The notes under the pieces were generated by a model that made no database searches, had not been told where the DNA came from, and worked only from the letters and a program-made list of their open reading frames with translations. From Dillenia suffruticosa (lineage: Eukaryota; Streptophyta; Magnoliopsida; Dilleniales; Dilleniaceae), in NCBI GenBank assembly GCA_033439265.1, contig JAVTVX010000012.1, forward strand, positions 11,699,001-11,763,000: a stretch of DNA of 64,000 bases, read 5' to 3'. Of this stretch, positions 46,305-57,850 are shown piece after piece. Each line of letters starts with the position of its first letter. The stretch's first letter is position 1. The position numbers and the translations under genes are program-made.

Positions 46305-46480
46305 GAGTTTATGTACTCTTTCTTTCTTTTTGAGATCATGAGTACCATGATAGTTATGTACATCCACTTCTAGCTAAAGCTCTAGAGGCTTAGCTATTTT
46401 GATTTCCCTTTTTGAAATCATGTATCTCATAGTGACATGTATGGACACGACTAGTTAAAGCCTTAGAGGCTTAACTTTTT

Positions 46481-46520
<40 letters not shown>

Positions 46521-46567
46521 ATCTTTTGAGTACTTTCGATTGATTATTTTAAATCTCTCACATCCAG
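46276..46567 (+). other. Candidate gag-protease intron (Gypsy-3)
   Basis: ATGG/GTAATCC at 46276 and CTCACATCCAG/GTGC at 46567 form a GT-AG pair. Removing the 292 bases joins ...NPDVIMG to AMKIFGADARVLVDTG in one frame, bypassing the gag stop. The segment is AT-rich, has stops in all frames and contains a (TA)n microsatellite at about 46480-46518. This is the best-preserved of three equivalent spacers in this window. Confidence 0.5.
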
Positions 46568-49500
46568 GTGCTATGAAAATATTTGGAGCTGACGCCCGTG
46601 TTCTTGTAGATACTGGGTTGAACTTTTCTTACGTGAGAGCTCCCTTCGCTCAGCGGTCGGGTAGACCATTATCGCCCCTAGAAGAGGAGTTATTGGTTAT
46701 CACTTATCTTGGTGAGCAACTGATTAGAGATTCCGTATATAGAGGGAGCGATGTCATGATTGAGGAGACAGTGTTAGAAGCAGACTTGATTCCTGTTGAC
46801 ATGACAAATTTTGATGCCATCCTAGGGATAGATTGGTTGAGTACTCATAGGGCTTCCGTGGATTGTTTCACGAAATAAGTTGAGTTTCGGAGGCAGGAAG
46901 GGTCACCATTGACGTTTGTGGGAGAGAGACGGGTACTACCCCATTGTGTAGTATCAGTGATAGAGGCCAGACGGATGATACGCCGAGGATACACGGCATA
47001 TCTGGCTCATGTGATCGATACCACCATAGAGGGTCCAAGGTTTGATGAGGTTCTGGTGGTACAAGAGTTTCCCGACATATTCCTTGAGGAGTTACCTGGA
47101 TTACCACTAATTATGGAGTTCAATTTTGAGATTGATTTGGCTCCGGGAACCGCTCCTATCTCTATCCCGCCATATAGAATGGCACCAGCTGAGCTGAAAG
47201 AGCTCAAGATTCAGTTGTAGGAATTGTTGGATAAAGGGTTTATCCATCCGAGCAATTTACCTTGAGGTGCACCAGTACTGTTTGTAAAAAAAAGGCGGTA
47301 CCCTCCAAGTTTGTATGGATTATCGGTAGTTGAACAAAGTTACCATCAAGAACCGTTATCAATTACCACATATCGATGATCTGTTTGATCAACTGCAAGG
47401 TGCTAGGGTTTTCTCAAAGATAGATCTTCGATAGGGTTATCACCAATTGCAGATTAAAGCTGAGAATGTGTCAAAGACTACTTTCCGCACCTGATATGGA
47501 TACTTTGAGTTCTTGGTTATGCCGTTTGGGCTGACCAATGCACCAGCTGCCTTTATGGATTTGATAAATCGGGTTTTCCATGATTATCTAGATCGATTCA
47601 TCATCGTATTCATTGATGACATTCTAGTCTATTCGCGGAGTGATAAGGAGCATGCTCAGCACCTTCGGGTTATTTTGTAGATCTTTCACGATAGACGGTT
47701 GTATGCCAAATTCACCAAGTATGAATTTTGGCTGTGGCAGATTGGTTTTCTAGGGCACATAGTTTCTGCGAAAGGTATCTTTGTCGATCCGCAGAAGGTT
47801 GAAGCCATACTGAGGTGGGAGCAGCCGTAGACGGTGACTAAAATCCAGAGTTTCCTTGGTCTTGCAGGATATTATTGGGAGTTTGTAAAAGGATTCTCCT
47901 AGATTGCTGCCCTACTATCTAGGTTGACACGGAAGGACTCCAAAATCCTATGGGATGATCATTGTGAGGCAAGCTTTCAGGAGCTCAAACAACGATTGGC
48001 ATCCACTCCGATCTTAACCCTTCCCATTAGTAGTAAGGAGTATATAGTGTTCAATGATGCCAGCCGATAGGGATTGGGTTGTGTATTAATGTAAGATGGT
48101 CGGGTCATTGTATATGCTTCTCGGCAGTTGAAAAAGCATGAGTTGAACTACCCAACGCATAATCTTGAGTTGGCCGCCATAGTCTTTGCCTTGAAGATAT
48201 GGCGACATTACTTATATGGGGTGACTTGTAGGGTATTCACGGATCACAAAAGTCTAAAGTACTTGTTCACCCAGCGGGAGTTGAACCTCAGATAGAGGAG
48301 ATGGTTAGAGTTATTAAAAGACTACGATCTTATCATTGATTATCATCTGGGAAAGGCAAATGTGGCGGCAGATGTATTGAGCCAAAAGCCATCATCCTCC
48401 TCTCTCCCTCTACTACGACAGAGAGTGCTTACCTCTCTTACTTGATGGAACTCCGTACACTCGAAGTCAGTTTGGCTAGTGATATGAAGGAGCACTACTA
48501 GCTCGATTTGAGGTGAGGCCGACTTTGCTTGATCGCATTAAAGAGCTTCAGGGGTCAGATGAGGAGCTCCAGAGTATTCTTGAGAAGATCAGCAAAGGCG
48601 AGGGTGGAGATTTCCGAGTCCGTGATGACGGACTAGGTGTATATAGAGAGCGGGTTTGCATTCCCACCGACAGCGATCTCTGTAGGGCTATTCTTGAGCA
48701 TGCTCATTCCTACACTTATTCTTTGCATCCGGGCGGCACGAAAATGTATCGGACTATCCGAGATAGTTATTGGTGGCTCGGGATAAAAAGGGAGATCGCA
48801 GAGTTTGTTGCTCGATGCTTGGTTTGCCAGCAGGTGAAGGCCGAGCATCAACGACCCGCAGGTACTTTGCAGCCCCTCCCCATTCTTGAGTGGAAGTGGG
48901 AACACATCACGATGGATTTTGTGATGGGACTGTCTTGGACTTCAGCATGGCATGACGCCGTATGGGTGATTGTAGATAGACTTATGAAGTCTGCACACTT
49001 CATTGCTATTCGTGCCAATTTCTCTTTGAAAGTGTTGGCACGTCTCTACATCGACACTATTGTTAGACTTCATGGAGTACTTAGTCGATAGTGTCAGATA
49101 GAGTCCTAGATTCACATCTATGTTTTGGCCCAGACTACAGGAAGCATTGGGTACTAGACTGAGTTTCAGCACAGCATACCACCCCCTAGACCGATGGTAA
49201 GTCAGAGAGGACCATCCAGACGCTAGAGGACATGCTGAGAGCATGTGTTATGGATTTTCGGGGTAGTTGGGATCGGCATCTCCCATTAGTAGAGTTTGCA
49301 TATAATAATAGCTATAAAGCCAGCATTGGGATGTCTCCGTATGAGACATTGTATGAGAGGAAATACCGTACTCCGCTGTGTTGGGATGAGGTAGGTGAGA
49401 CACGACTTGGCAGCGTTGAGATAGTAGAAGAAACTAAAGAGAAAGTAAAGGTCATCCGTGATCGGATAAAGGCAGCCCAGGATCGTCAGAAAGCTTACGC

Positions 49501-49954
49501 TGATAGAAAGTGGCAACCACTTGAGTTTGAGGAGGGAGATATGGTCTTCCTACGGATCTCGCCCTGAAAATGGGTGATTCGATTTAGGCAGTGGGACAAG
49601 GTGAGCCCCAGGTATATTACGTCTTTTCGTATCCTTGAGAGGGTCGGAAGTGTGGCATATAGATTGGAGATGTCGGATGAACTTTCACGCATTCATGATG
49701 TCTTCCACGTCTCAGTACTTAGGAAGTACATGCCTGATTCTTCACATGTTCTAGAGCTTCCTCCAGTTGAGTTACGAGAGGACTTGAGTCTACCTGTATA
49801 GCCAGTAGCCATCCTTGATCGGCAGACCAGAAAGCTGCAGAGCAAGGAGGTTCCTTTAGTCTGCATTTTGTGGAGGAGTGACCAGGTCGAAGAGTCAACC
49901 TGGGAGCCCGAGGAGGCTATAAGGAGACAGTACCCCCATTTGTTTAATGTATAG
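46568..49954 (+). pseudogene. Gypsy-3 pol: protease, RT, RNase H, integrase with chromodomain-like tail
   Basis: Protease: ADARVLVDTGLNFSYVR with DTG, DMTNFDAILGIDWLSTHRAS, then a stop at 46876. RT: EFPDIFLEELPGLP, PISIPPYRMAPAELKELK, GAPVLFVKKK then a one-base shift, [20 protein letters not shown], and [17 protein letters not shown] with the catalytic DD intact. RNase [34 protein letters not shown]. Integrase: HAHSYTYSLHPGGTKMYRTI with CLVCQQVK (HHCC zinc finger), WEHITMDFVMGL, RWSERTIQTLEDM-like degenerate catalytic end, WDRHLPLVEFAYNNSY, MSPYETLYERKYRTPLCW, then SRIHDVFHVSVLRKYM. The tail LDRQTRKLQSKEVPLV, ILWRSDQVEESTWEPEEA is chromodomain-like. At least eight in-frame stops and a few shifts make it inactive. 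Confidence 0.9.
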
Positions 49955-49986
49955 TCTACTTTAGTCTCGAGGACGAGAGTTATTTT

Positions 49987-50000
49987 AGGGGGTTAAAAAA
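49987..50000 (+). other. Gypsy-3 polypurine tract
   Basis: AGGGGGTTAAAAAA directly before the 3' LTR. Gypsy-1 has the equivalent AGGGGGTTAGAAAA at 14729-14742. Confidence 0.85.
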
Positions 50001-53000
50001 TGTAACACCAACACGAGATGTACTGTATATTGTACCCCTCATTACTCCATATATGTTACATCTTCTTATTCATTTAGAAAATCACTCATAAATTTTTAAG
50101 AGCCAAAATGCCTTAGAAGAATTTTGGGCATGGCCCCAGGTGCTAAAAAGGGACCCTTCTGGGTAATCTTGAGTTCTACCCATGTGAAATAGCTAAAATT
50201 TACCCAAGAAGCCAAACTCAGGCTAACTAATGATTTTCACAAGTCAAAACGAGATTTTGAAAAATTTACCAAAACTCACATAGTAGGATGGGAATTTACC
50301 CTATTGAGCCAAAATAAAACCCACGCGTGCAAAATTGATATCGTGTGGTTTATTACATGCTAAATTTACTTTAAAAGTGAATGCCTAAGACAAAAAATCA
50401 AAATTTAAGCCGTAGTATAAAAGTGCCCGGTACCCTAGATTTTCACCCGATAAACCCTAAATTTGTAAGCCAAATCAAAATTTGACCGAGCAAACGGTCT
50501 CGTTTCCACTCAAGAGCTATATTTTTGAATCTACATGTAAAACGGAGTTCATAGTGAGATTCCGCGCGTTTTGAGGTTGATGTCAAATTTTGACCAATCG
50601 CGAATTTCGTTTACTCCAAAAGACGTTTGGGTGACCAAACGATCTTAGATTTACACGAAACCAATGGCATTTGACTCAGTACGAAAACCTGGATCCCATG
50701 TGTAATTTTAAAAAATTTTTAGATGAATAGTAAGTTTGACCGACCTTGGATCACGAGTCAAAAAATGGATAAATATAAAGGACAAACAATTAATATTCTT
50801 AAAATGTGTGAATCCACTTTATTGGACTTTGTCTGGCTTTGACAAGTGGCATCACATGATTAGAAGAAATTAACCTTAGTTGATTTACTATGGTTAAATT
50901 TAACTACGGTTGAATTAATTAAATTTAACTAGAGTTAAAACATGACTTAACCATGGTTGACTGTTTAAATTAAAATCAAGTTAAGTCTTTTATTCACTTC
51001 CAACAAAAAAAAACATGAGATGTCCAAAGGAGAGCAAAAACCTTCTTCTCTTCTTCCTTTCTCCTTAGCCGTGAACCCCATTGAAGAGCAACCATGATTT
51101 TTCTTCACAACCTCCCAACATTTTTACATGGTTTTGCTCTACCCTAGACCTAGTATCACATATCCAAAAACTAGCTCAAAAGAAGCACCACACATGGAGA
51201 TCTGGGAGGGATGAAAATTCAAGGAATGGAGTGAAGCAAAAAGGAGAAAGTTTGCTTAGAAAACTAGGGTGGATTTTAGAAGTCTGAATAGGTTTTAATG
51301 TTTAGGCTATAGCATTTTCTGTGCATAGGAAATGAAACTAGACCTTTAGAACTTTTAAATGAGATATGATTCGTTTAATTCTGATGAGAAATGAATGTTT
51401 AGTGAATTTTCAAAATTAGGTGTTCTGGAGATGTTTATGTTCTGATGTCCTATTCTGCTGTGATGTTTGCCTCAATTTTGAGGTGCCTTTCGGACTGAAC
51501 TAGCATCAGCCCTAGTTATAACATTTGTAGCTCTAGGTGTTATCTTTCTAACAAGGTAAGAATCACCTTAATCCGACTGTTGTATCAAAAGTTATGAAAA
51601 TTCTCCAAAACGTGTGCAAAATGTCACTTTGTTTTCGGTCCCAGATTGATAGCCTTCTAGGTGATCTATTTCAACCCTCTTCTAAACTGAATTAAGAAAC
51701 ACTTTCAACATGAAAGTTGTAGCTCTATGTCTCATCTATAACATATCCATAAATCACTTGAATTGGAGTTGTGTGCACAGAGTTATTGCATTGTTACTAA
51801 GACAAAACGGAATGAACGTTTGGAACAGAACTGAGACAAAGATTGGTTTATCTGAAATTCTGTGATTTGAATCTGAAGAAATGTTCAACATAAAGTTGTA
51901 GTGCTATCTTGTAGCTTTAAAATGAGATAGGAAACATGTGATTCGGAGTTGTGTAGTAGGGGTTATGACCATTTTCCCACGACTGCACAAATTGTGTTGT
52001 GTGCAAAATTTTAGATTTTAACTATTTTGGTGAAATGATGAATGTGAATGGATGCATTTGAGGTCAAGAGTGTGAAGCATATGTGTGTATAAAATTGAAA
52101 ATGTTGTGTAAGGTGATGTAAATATGTGCTTAACTTGTCCCTTTGTGGACATTGAGCATGATTTGTTGTGCATTGAGAAAAGAGGGAATTGATTTCCTTG
52201 TATGTGTACTATCGAGGTATGTATATTGCCTTGGTGCGTAGGCGTGGTCATTGGACGGTGTATTAGAGAGTGGGGGACACGGATAACCTATAAAAGAGGT
52301 TAAATTAATGTATTTAACCTAAAAGTCTTCATTTGCATTACATAAAGATTTCATATGTACTTTGAGTTGCCTTTGTAGTGACACAATAGCAGATTGATGA
52401 GGGGACACAGTTTTCACAGAGTTTGGTATTTTAAGGAGTGATTGACCCTCCCGTATACTATGAATGAGATTTATTATATTATATGTTCAATGCATAATAA
52501 CATGTTTTAAAACGCTTTTTAATGCAAGCATGAATTATGATCGTGTAATATGATTTTTGGAATGATTTATGAAATGTTTTGTGAATTATTGGAGTGTCCA
52601 CAACATGATTTTATTGTGAAATATGTATCCAAATGATTTACAAAATGAAAAACGTACCATTGCATCAATATGCATATGATTTTATAAAATTAATTATGAG
52701 AAGTGTTTGATATGGTTTGTAAATGTTGGCATGGCACGTACATTATGATGATATTATGTTATCGGCTGAGGGCCTTTATGCATGCCATGATGATATGATT
52801 TATGAGATACGCCCATGGGTTGGGTATGTCGTAGCTACGAAGGGCGTTTGCAAAGGCACCCATTGTGCCGAGATTCGCTTCTATAGGAGGTATCCCCAAA
52901 CGTCATATATGATATTGGGACTCGACACGGTACTAGTTGGGTTGAACCCAAAAGGGGGAGGACTAGGTAACGCCCTGGTCTAGCACCTGATGAGGTCCGT

Positions 53001-53995
53001 CGCCAACATCGAGATAGAGAGCATTTTCTAACTTTGCATATAAAAAAAAACCCTGATGCGCCTGCCATTGGTCGTGGTCAACTTTTGTCAGGAACTAATT
53101 TTGACATACTCTATACTTGTGTGATTCGATTGATATGGATGCATATGTATTTGAAATATATGAAAAAGAATGATTTATGATAAATTGTTTATTATGCACT
53201 ATTTTCATACATTATATGGATTTGTGGATTTATTGAATCATTTTGACACTCCATTTTTCACCAACACATTGAACACACTTATATATACTCTCTCACTCAT
53301 TGAGTATTCCCCATAATATTCACCCCTCACTTTCTGTTCCACAGAGATAGTTATAGTGGGACGCATTGTAACATAGCAGTGCACGAGTTTTTGTTGGAGA
53401 CATCGAACCTCGGACCTCGGTATGGTGTTAACCATTCTTCCGTAGGATTGTGTTTAAAAATATGGGATTATATATATATATTTGTATATTTGGGATTGTA
53501 GATAGACCATTTTATGTGTATATAAAAGGGATGACTGTATGTTAAGAATTGTACATATTATTGTAACTCTCATTTCATTGTATTGCATTGAGCCATGATT
53601 GTACTATTGTGTTGAATCACTTTGGGAAACGTATCATGTCTAGGATTGTCTATTAGGTTCGCTCAGTGCCACCTCTAAATCACAGGAGGGGTGATTGGTG
53701 ACTATTCATGCCTTTGATGGGGGCATGGCAGTAAAGGTCTGTGGATAGGACTGGATTAGTCTTACATTTTTTTGGATGTTGACAGGGATGTGGATTTGTT
53801 GGTTGTATTAATGATTTGTCAGGTTGGTCTTTATACATTGATATGTTATTGATTGACGAGATTTTGATATAGAACGGACCTTCGATTTATGGGAAGGTTC
53901 TGTCCGTTTGTTTGTTGATGGTTGGGACTTTAATGTCAGCATTCGGGATAGCATGGCAGCTGCTCACACCTTGGATCAAGGATCGGGGCGTAACA
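50001..53995 (+). repeat. Gypsy-3 3' LTR (3,995 bp, uninterrupted)
   Basis: TGTAACACCAACACG start and GGGGCGTAACA end followed by CTTCT. H1 at 52843-52904 (GGCGTTTG with CAAACGTC), H2 at 53301-53322 (TGAGTATT with AATATTCA) with CAG ending at 53344, H3 at 53878-53898 (ACCTTC with GAAGGT). Relative to the 5' LTR a segment with the donor-like site near 51240 is deleted. It gives the uninterrupted reference for the Solo-1 and Solo-2 insertion sites. Confidence 0.95.
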
Positions 53996-54000
53996 CTTCT

Positions 54001-57000
54001 CAGCCAAATTGCTTAAGAAATTACCATTGCAACTGAAATATATTCAGTCTCTACAGATGACTGAGCAACAAATTGTTGCTTCTTTGATCACCATGAAATA
54101 GCTCCTGTACCAATCATAAAAACATATCCAGATGTACTCTTCCTGTCATCCATACAGCCTATCCAATTATTGTCACAAAACTATAACCCCAATTTTTCAC
54201 CCTTGCAATATTTAATTCCATATCCTTTAGTTCCCTGCACATACTTTAACACCCTTTGCCTTCTACATATTGAAAATGGCTGGGACAATACATAAAATCT
54301 AACAACAAACTTACTGCAAACATAATATCCGGTCTGGTTGCTATGAGATACAACAAGTTACTAATCAAACTCTTATACATCATTTCATCAACAGTTCTTC
54401 CACCGTCATCATTCTTCAATTTTTCATTCAATATCATTGGAGTATCCATTGGTTTGCAATCTTACATCCCAAATTTTGCCAAAATTTTTTCTGCATAATT
54501 TTCTTGACAGACAAACACCCCGTTTTCACATTGATAAATCTCCATTCCAAGAAAATGATACAATAGCCCCAAATCACTCATTTCATATCTCTTCATCATG
54601 TCTTCTTTAAGTTCTTCAACCATGCTTTGATTATTGCCGGTAAACATCGAATCATCAACATACAAAATAATAATAAGAAAATTCATACCTTGCTTCTTTA
54701 CATACAAAGTTGGCTCACTCATACTCTTCTTGAATTCATTATTGATGAAGTAGTTATCAATTTGACTATATCATACCGTTGGAGCTTGTTTCAAGCCATA
54801 TAATGTTTTCTTCAGCTTAAGCACTTTGCCCTCTGCATTTTTAGTTATAAAACCTGCTGGTTACTCTATATAATCCTCTTCTTTTAATTCACCATTTAGA
54901 AATACAAATTTCACATTTAATTGATAAAATGCCCTAAAATGGCCAACCTTTTTGAGCAGCCAATGCTATTAACATCCTGATGGTATCAAGCCTTGCAACT
55001 GAAGCGAAGACTTCATAAAAATCCACTCCCATTTGTTGTGTTTATCCCTTGGTAACCAATCTTGCTTTATTTTTTTGAACAGAGCATCTGCATTATGCTT
55101 TACTTTATAAACCCATTTCACACCAAATACTTCTCTATCTTTTGGTCTATCAACCAGCTCTCAAGTCTTTTTGTTTTTCAATGGCTTCAATCTCCTCTTC
55201 CATTGCTCTCAATCGGTCTTTGTTTCTTATAGCTACTTCAAAACTTTCTGGTTCAACAATGCACAAATTGCATATTGCTTATACATCACTCAATCTCCTC
55301 ATTTTGATTGGAGTTAACCTAGGCGTTGAAAAGCTTGAACTAGGAACTTGTATCTATTTTTGGACCAATTGTATCTTCTTCATCTTCATTCTCCATTGGC
55401 TTTTGCAACAAAATCATCTTTGGCTCATTCCTGATCTCCTCCCATTCTTCTTCCCACTTTCACTTCTTATCTTCATCAAATACCACATCTCTATTTATGA
55501 TCATAGAATTCCTTTTAAAACTATACTATCTGTAGCCTTTAGATGCCAAACTATACAAAAAAAAATACATCTCTTACTAGCCTCATCAAGCTTTGTCTTG
55601 TTTTCTTTAGGAGTTTGAGCAAAACATATATTATCAAACACCTTGAGATGACTAACCAAACGTTTTCTACCACTCCAAGCTTCAAATGGCGTCCTCTCCT
55701 TCAACACACTTGTGCATTACCAATTGATTAAATACGTAGCTATATTAACCGCTTCAGCTCAAAACTTCTTAAGTAAATTTTTTCTGAAATAATATGGATT
55801 TAGCTATCTCCATTACTGTTTGATTCTTCCTATCAGATAACACATTTTGCTATGGTGAATAAGCTACTATCAATTACTTTTCAACCCTTTTATCTTTACA
55901 AAATTGTTGAAACTCCCTTGAAGTATACTCCTTTCCTCTGTCACATCTCAACACTTTGATCTTCTCACCACTTTAGTTCTCAACAAGATTTTTATATTTT
56001 TTAAAAATACCCAAATATCTCATATTTATTTCTCATAAAATAAACCCAAGTCATCCTGCTATAATTATTAATAAATAAAATAAAATACCAATTTTCATTT
56101 TGCGAAAGTGTCTTCATCAATCTACACGCATCTGTATACACATGTCCAAGCTTTTCTTTTGCTCTCCAAGCTACTCCTTTAGGAAATGATTGCCTATGTT
56201 GCTTGACAAATGTACACCCTTCACAAACTCCAATTTTATCATGAATATTTGGGAGACCATATACCATGCCTTTTTGCTGTATCATCTTTAGGTTTTGAAA
56301 ATTCAAATGGCCTAATCTATAATGCCACAACCAGCTATCATCTTCCAAATTAGGCTTCATATACTTCTCTACTGCATATTTAAAATTGAGAGGAAAATAT
56401 TGCTTCTGCATTTTCACTTTAGGTAAAATATTTTTAGAAGAATTTTTGTCATAAATTGTGCAATAGTTATCCTCAAAATGAAGAGAATAATCATGCTCAA
56501 GCAACTGGCCAAGATTTAGCAAATTAACATAGCATTAAGCACATAGAGAACTTCTTGAATCTTCTTGACTCCATGTTTGGTCTGAATACCCCTTTTGCAA
56601 TCTTTCTTCAAGTGACCAAACCTTTTGCAATTGAAGCATTGTGGTTTTCCTTTATGAAAACAATCTTTTGCTGTGCCTTGTTTGTCACAAATAAAGCATT
56701 TTTTAAAAAATCTTCTTCATTATTATTCCTCTTCTTTTCTCTAAATTCATCTCTGCCTCTACCTCTTCCCCTTGAACTTCTACCTCTACCTCTGCCCCAT
56801 CCACTACTTCTAACCAAATCATTTTGTTTTTCTTCAGTAGACATTCCCTGACCTTTTGAACCAAACATAAGTTTAGATTGAAATTCACTTTCTATAACTT
56901 TTTAACTACAATGAATCAATCTTTGCTCAAATGTTTTTAGTAAACTCATTAACTCCTAAATATTCAAAGTCGCTAGATTTTTTGTTTCTTCTATTATAGC

Positions 57001-57583
57001 GACTTTGGAGTCAATTTTTAGGCAAACATATTAGCACATTTTCATTTATCTTCTTATCAGTAATCTCCTCACCATTAGCATTCATTTGATTTACCAATTC
57101 AATTAATTTAGTAAAGAACTCTGCACCGATTCATTTTCTTTCATTCTAATATTTTCAAACTCTCTTCTAAGATATTGAAGTTTTATCAATTGTACCTGAG
57201 ATCTCCCTAAAATTCTTCTTACAAAATATCCCATGCCTACTTCGCTTTTGCTGCTCTCATGATTCTGGGAAAAATTGTATTAGAAACTCCCCTTTGAATC
57301 ATGGAAAGAATAGCTGCATCAAGATGTTTCTTCTCCCTTATCTCATTCCTCTGAGCTGTAGTCAAAGTTGCCGATGATTCTGGCTCTCCGTCTCCAATTC
57401 CATAAGCTCCCACACATCTAATGACTCAAGAAGAGTCTTTATTTTGACATACCAAAAATTACAATTTTCCCCCTGTAAAAATAGAGATTTGGAGTACACT
57501 AAAATTGACAATAGAAGAACTTGCCATCTGTGTTTCAAATATTGTAGAATCTCTCTTACATCATTAGGTTTTGATACCAATTT
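54001..57583 (-). pseudogene. Copia-2 gag-pol, broken
   Basis: From the right, on the minus strand. Gag start: NFWYVKIKTLLESLDVWELM (57485-57410). A GRGRGRSSRGRGRGRDEFRE basic stretch and two knuckles, CFICDKQGTAKDC (histidine missing) and CFNCKRFGHLKKDC (perfect CCHC, about 56650-56605). GAG-pre-integrase/integrase: WLWHYRLGHLNFQNLKM, CEGCTFVKQHRQSF, HVYTDACRLM, FINNYSRMTWVYF (56350-56030), and ERTPFEAWSGRKR at 55695. RT: LIIILYVDDSMFTGNN with intact YVDD (54680-54640), MSDLGLLYHFLGMEI. RT/RNase H: PMILNEKLKNDDGGRTVDEM, LLYLIATRPDIMFAVSLL, then the cut by Gypsy-3 at 54000. Stops and shifts throughout. Family: Ty1/copia, Tork-like by motif style (uncertain). Confidence 0.85.
57572..57579 (-). 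other. Copia-2 primer-binding site, degraded
   Basis: TGGTATCA on the minus strand, four bases after the 5' LTR, matches the first eight bases of the initiator-methionine complement. The next bases are AAAC instead of GAGC. Confidence 0.6.
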
Positions 57584-57845
57584 TGTTGCAAAAACATGGA
57601 CAAATGCAGAATTTTTCTATAATTTTTAAGAGAGAGTAATTCATTTCTACTTCCTCATTCATTTTTTTTTTACATAAAACGCATGTTTATTTTTTGAAGT
57701 TCATACGAATTTTCAACTCTACACTAATAGACTCTTTCAATACATGACATTTACTCTCTTACTTTATCACTCTTAGACTATCCTACCTTGAGACACTTGG
57801 TCTCTTTTATTTTCTACAAAATAAGAAAGTACATTAATTCTATCA
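57584..57845 (-). repeat. Copia-2 5' LTR (262 bp)
   Basis: TGTTGCAAAAACATGG on the left and ATTAATTCTATCA on the right (TG...CA on the minus strand). Same family as 20463-20664 and 33286-33320. CACTT follows. Confidence 0.85.
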
Positions 57846-57850
57846 CACTT

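Larger units (their letters stand above)
33406..53995 (+). mobile_element. Gypsy-3: full-length chromovirus-type element with two solo LTRs in its 5' LTR
   Basis: 5' LTR in three pieces (33406-33697, 36642-40161, 44030-44327, about 4.1 kb together), interior 44328-50000, 3' LTR 50001-53995. CTTCT flanks it at 33401-33405 and 53996-54000, inside Copia-2 RNase H. The primer-binding site, gag, protease, RT, RNase H, integrase with chromodomain-like tail, and polypurine tract are all present, but there are many stop codons. LTR length and the C-terminal chromodomain suggest the Tekay/Del clade. Confidence 0.95.
20463..57845 (-). mobile_element. Copia-2: copia retrotransposon holding Gypsy-2, Copia-3 and Gypsy-3
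   Basis: LTR pieces 20463-20664 plus 33286-about 33320 (3' LTR) and 57584-57845 (5' LTR, 262 bp) bound gag-pol at 54001-57583 and an RNase H piece at 33321-33405. The flanks are CATTT (20458-20462) and CACTT (57846-57850), a 5-bp target duplication with one change. Removing the element and one flank copy restores one reading frame of Copia-1 integrase (VVK before, LQMNNSTEF after), which independently supports these borders. Own length without insertions is about 4 kb. Confidence 0.85.

Noticed and set aside
46480..46518. (TA)n run as a possible origin or AT-rich regulatory site
   Set aside because: Ordinary microsatellite in the gag-protease spacer of Gypsy-3. Similar runs at 4839-4863 and 39919-39946 have no special context.
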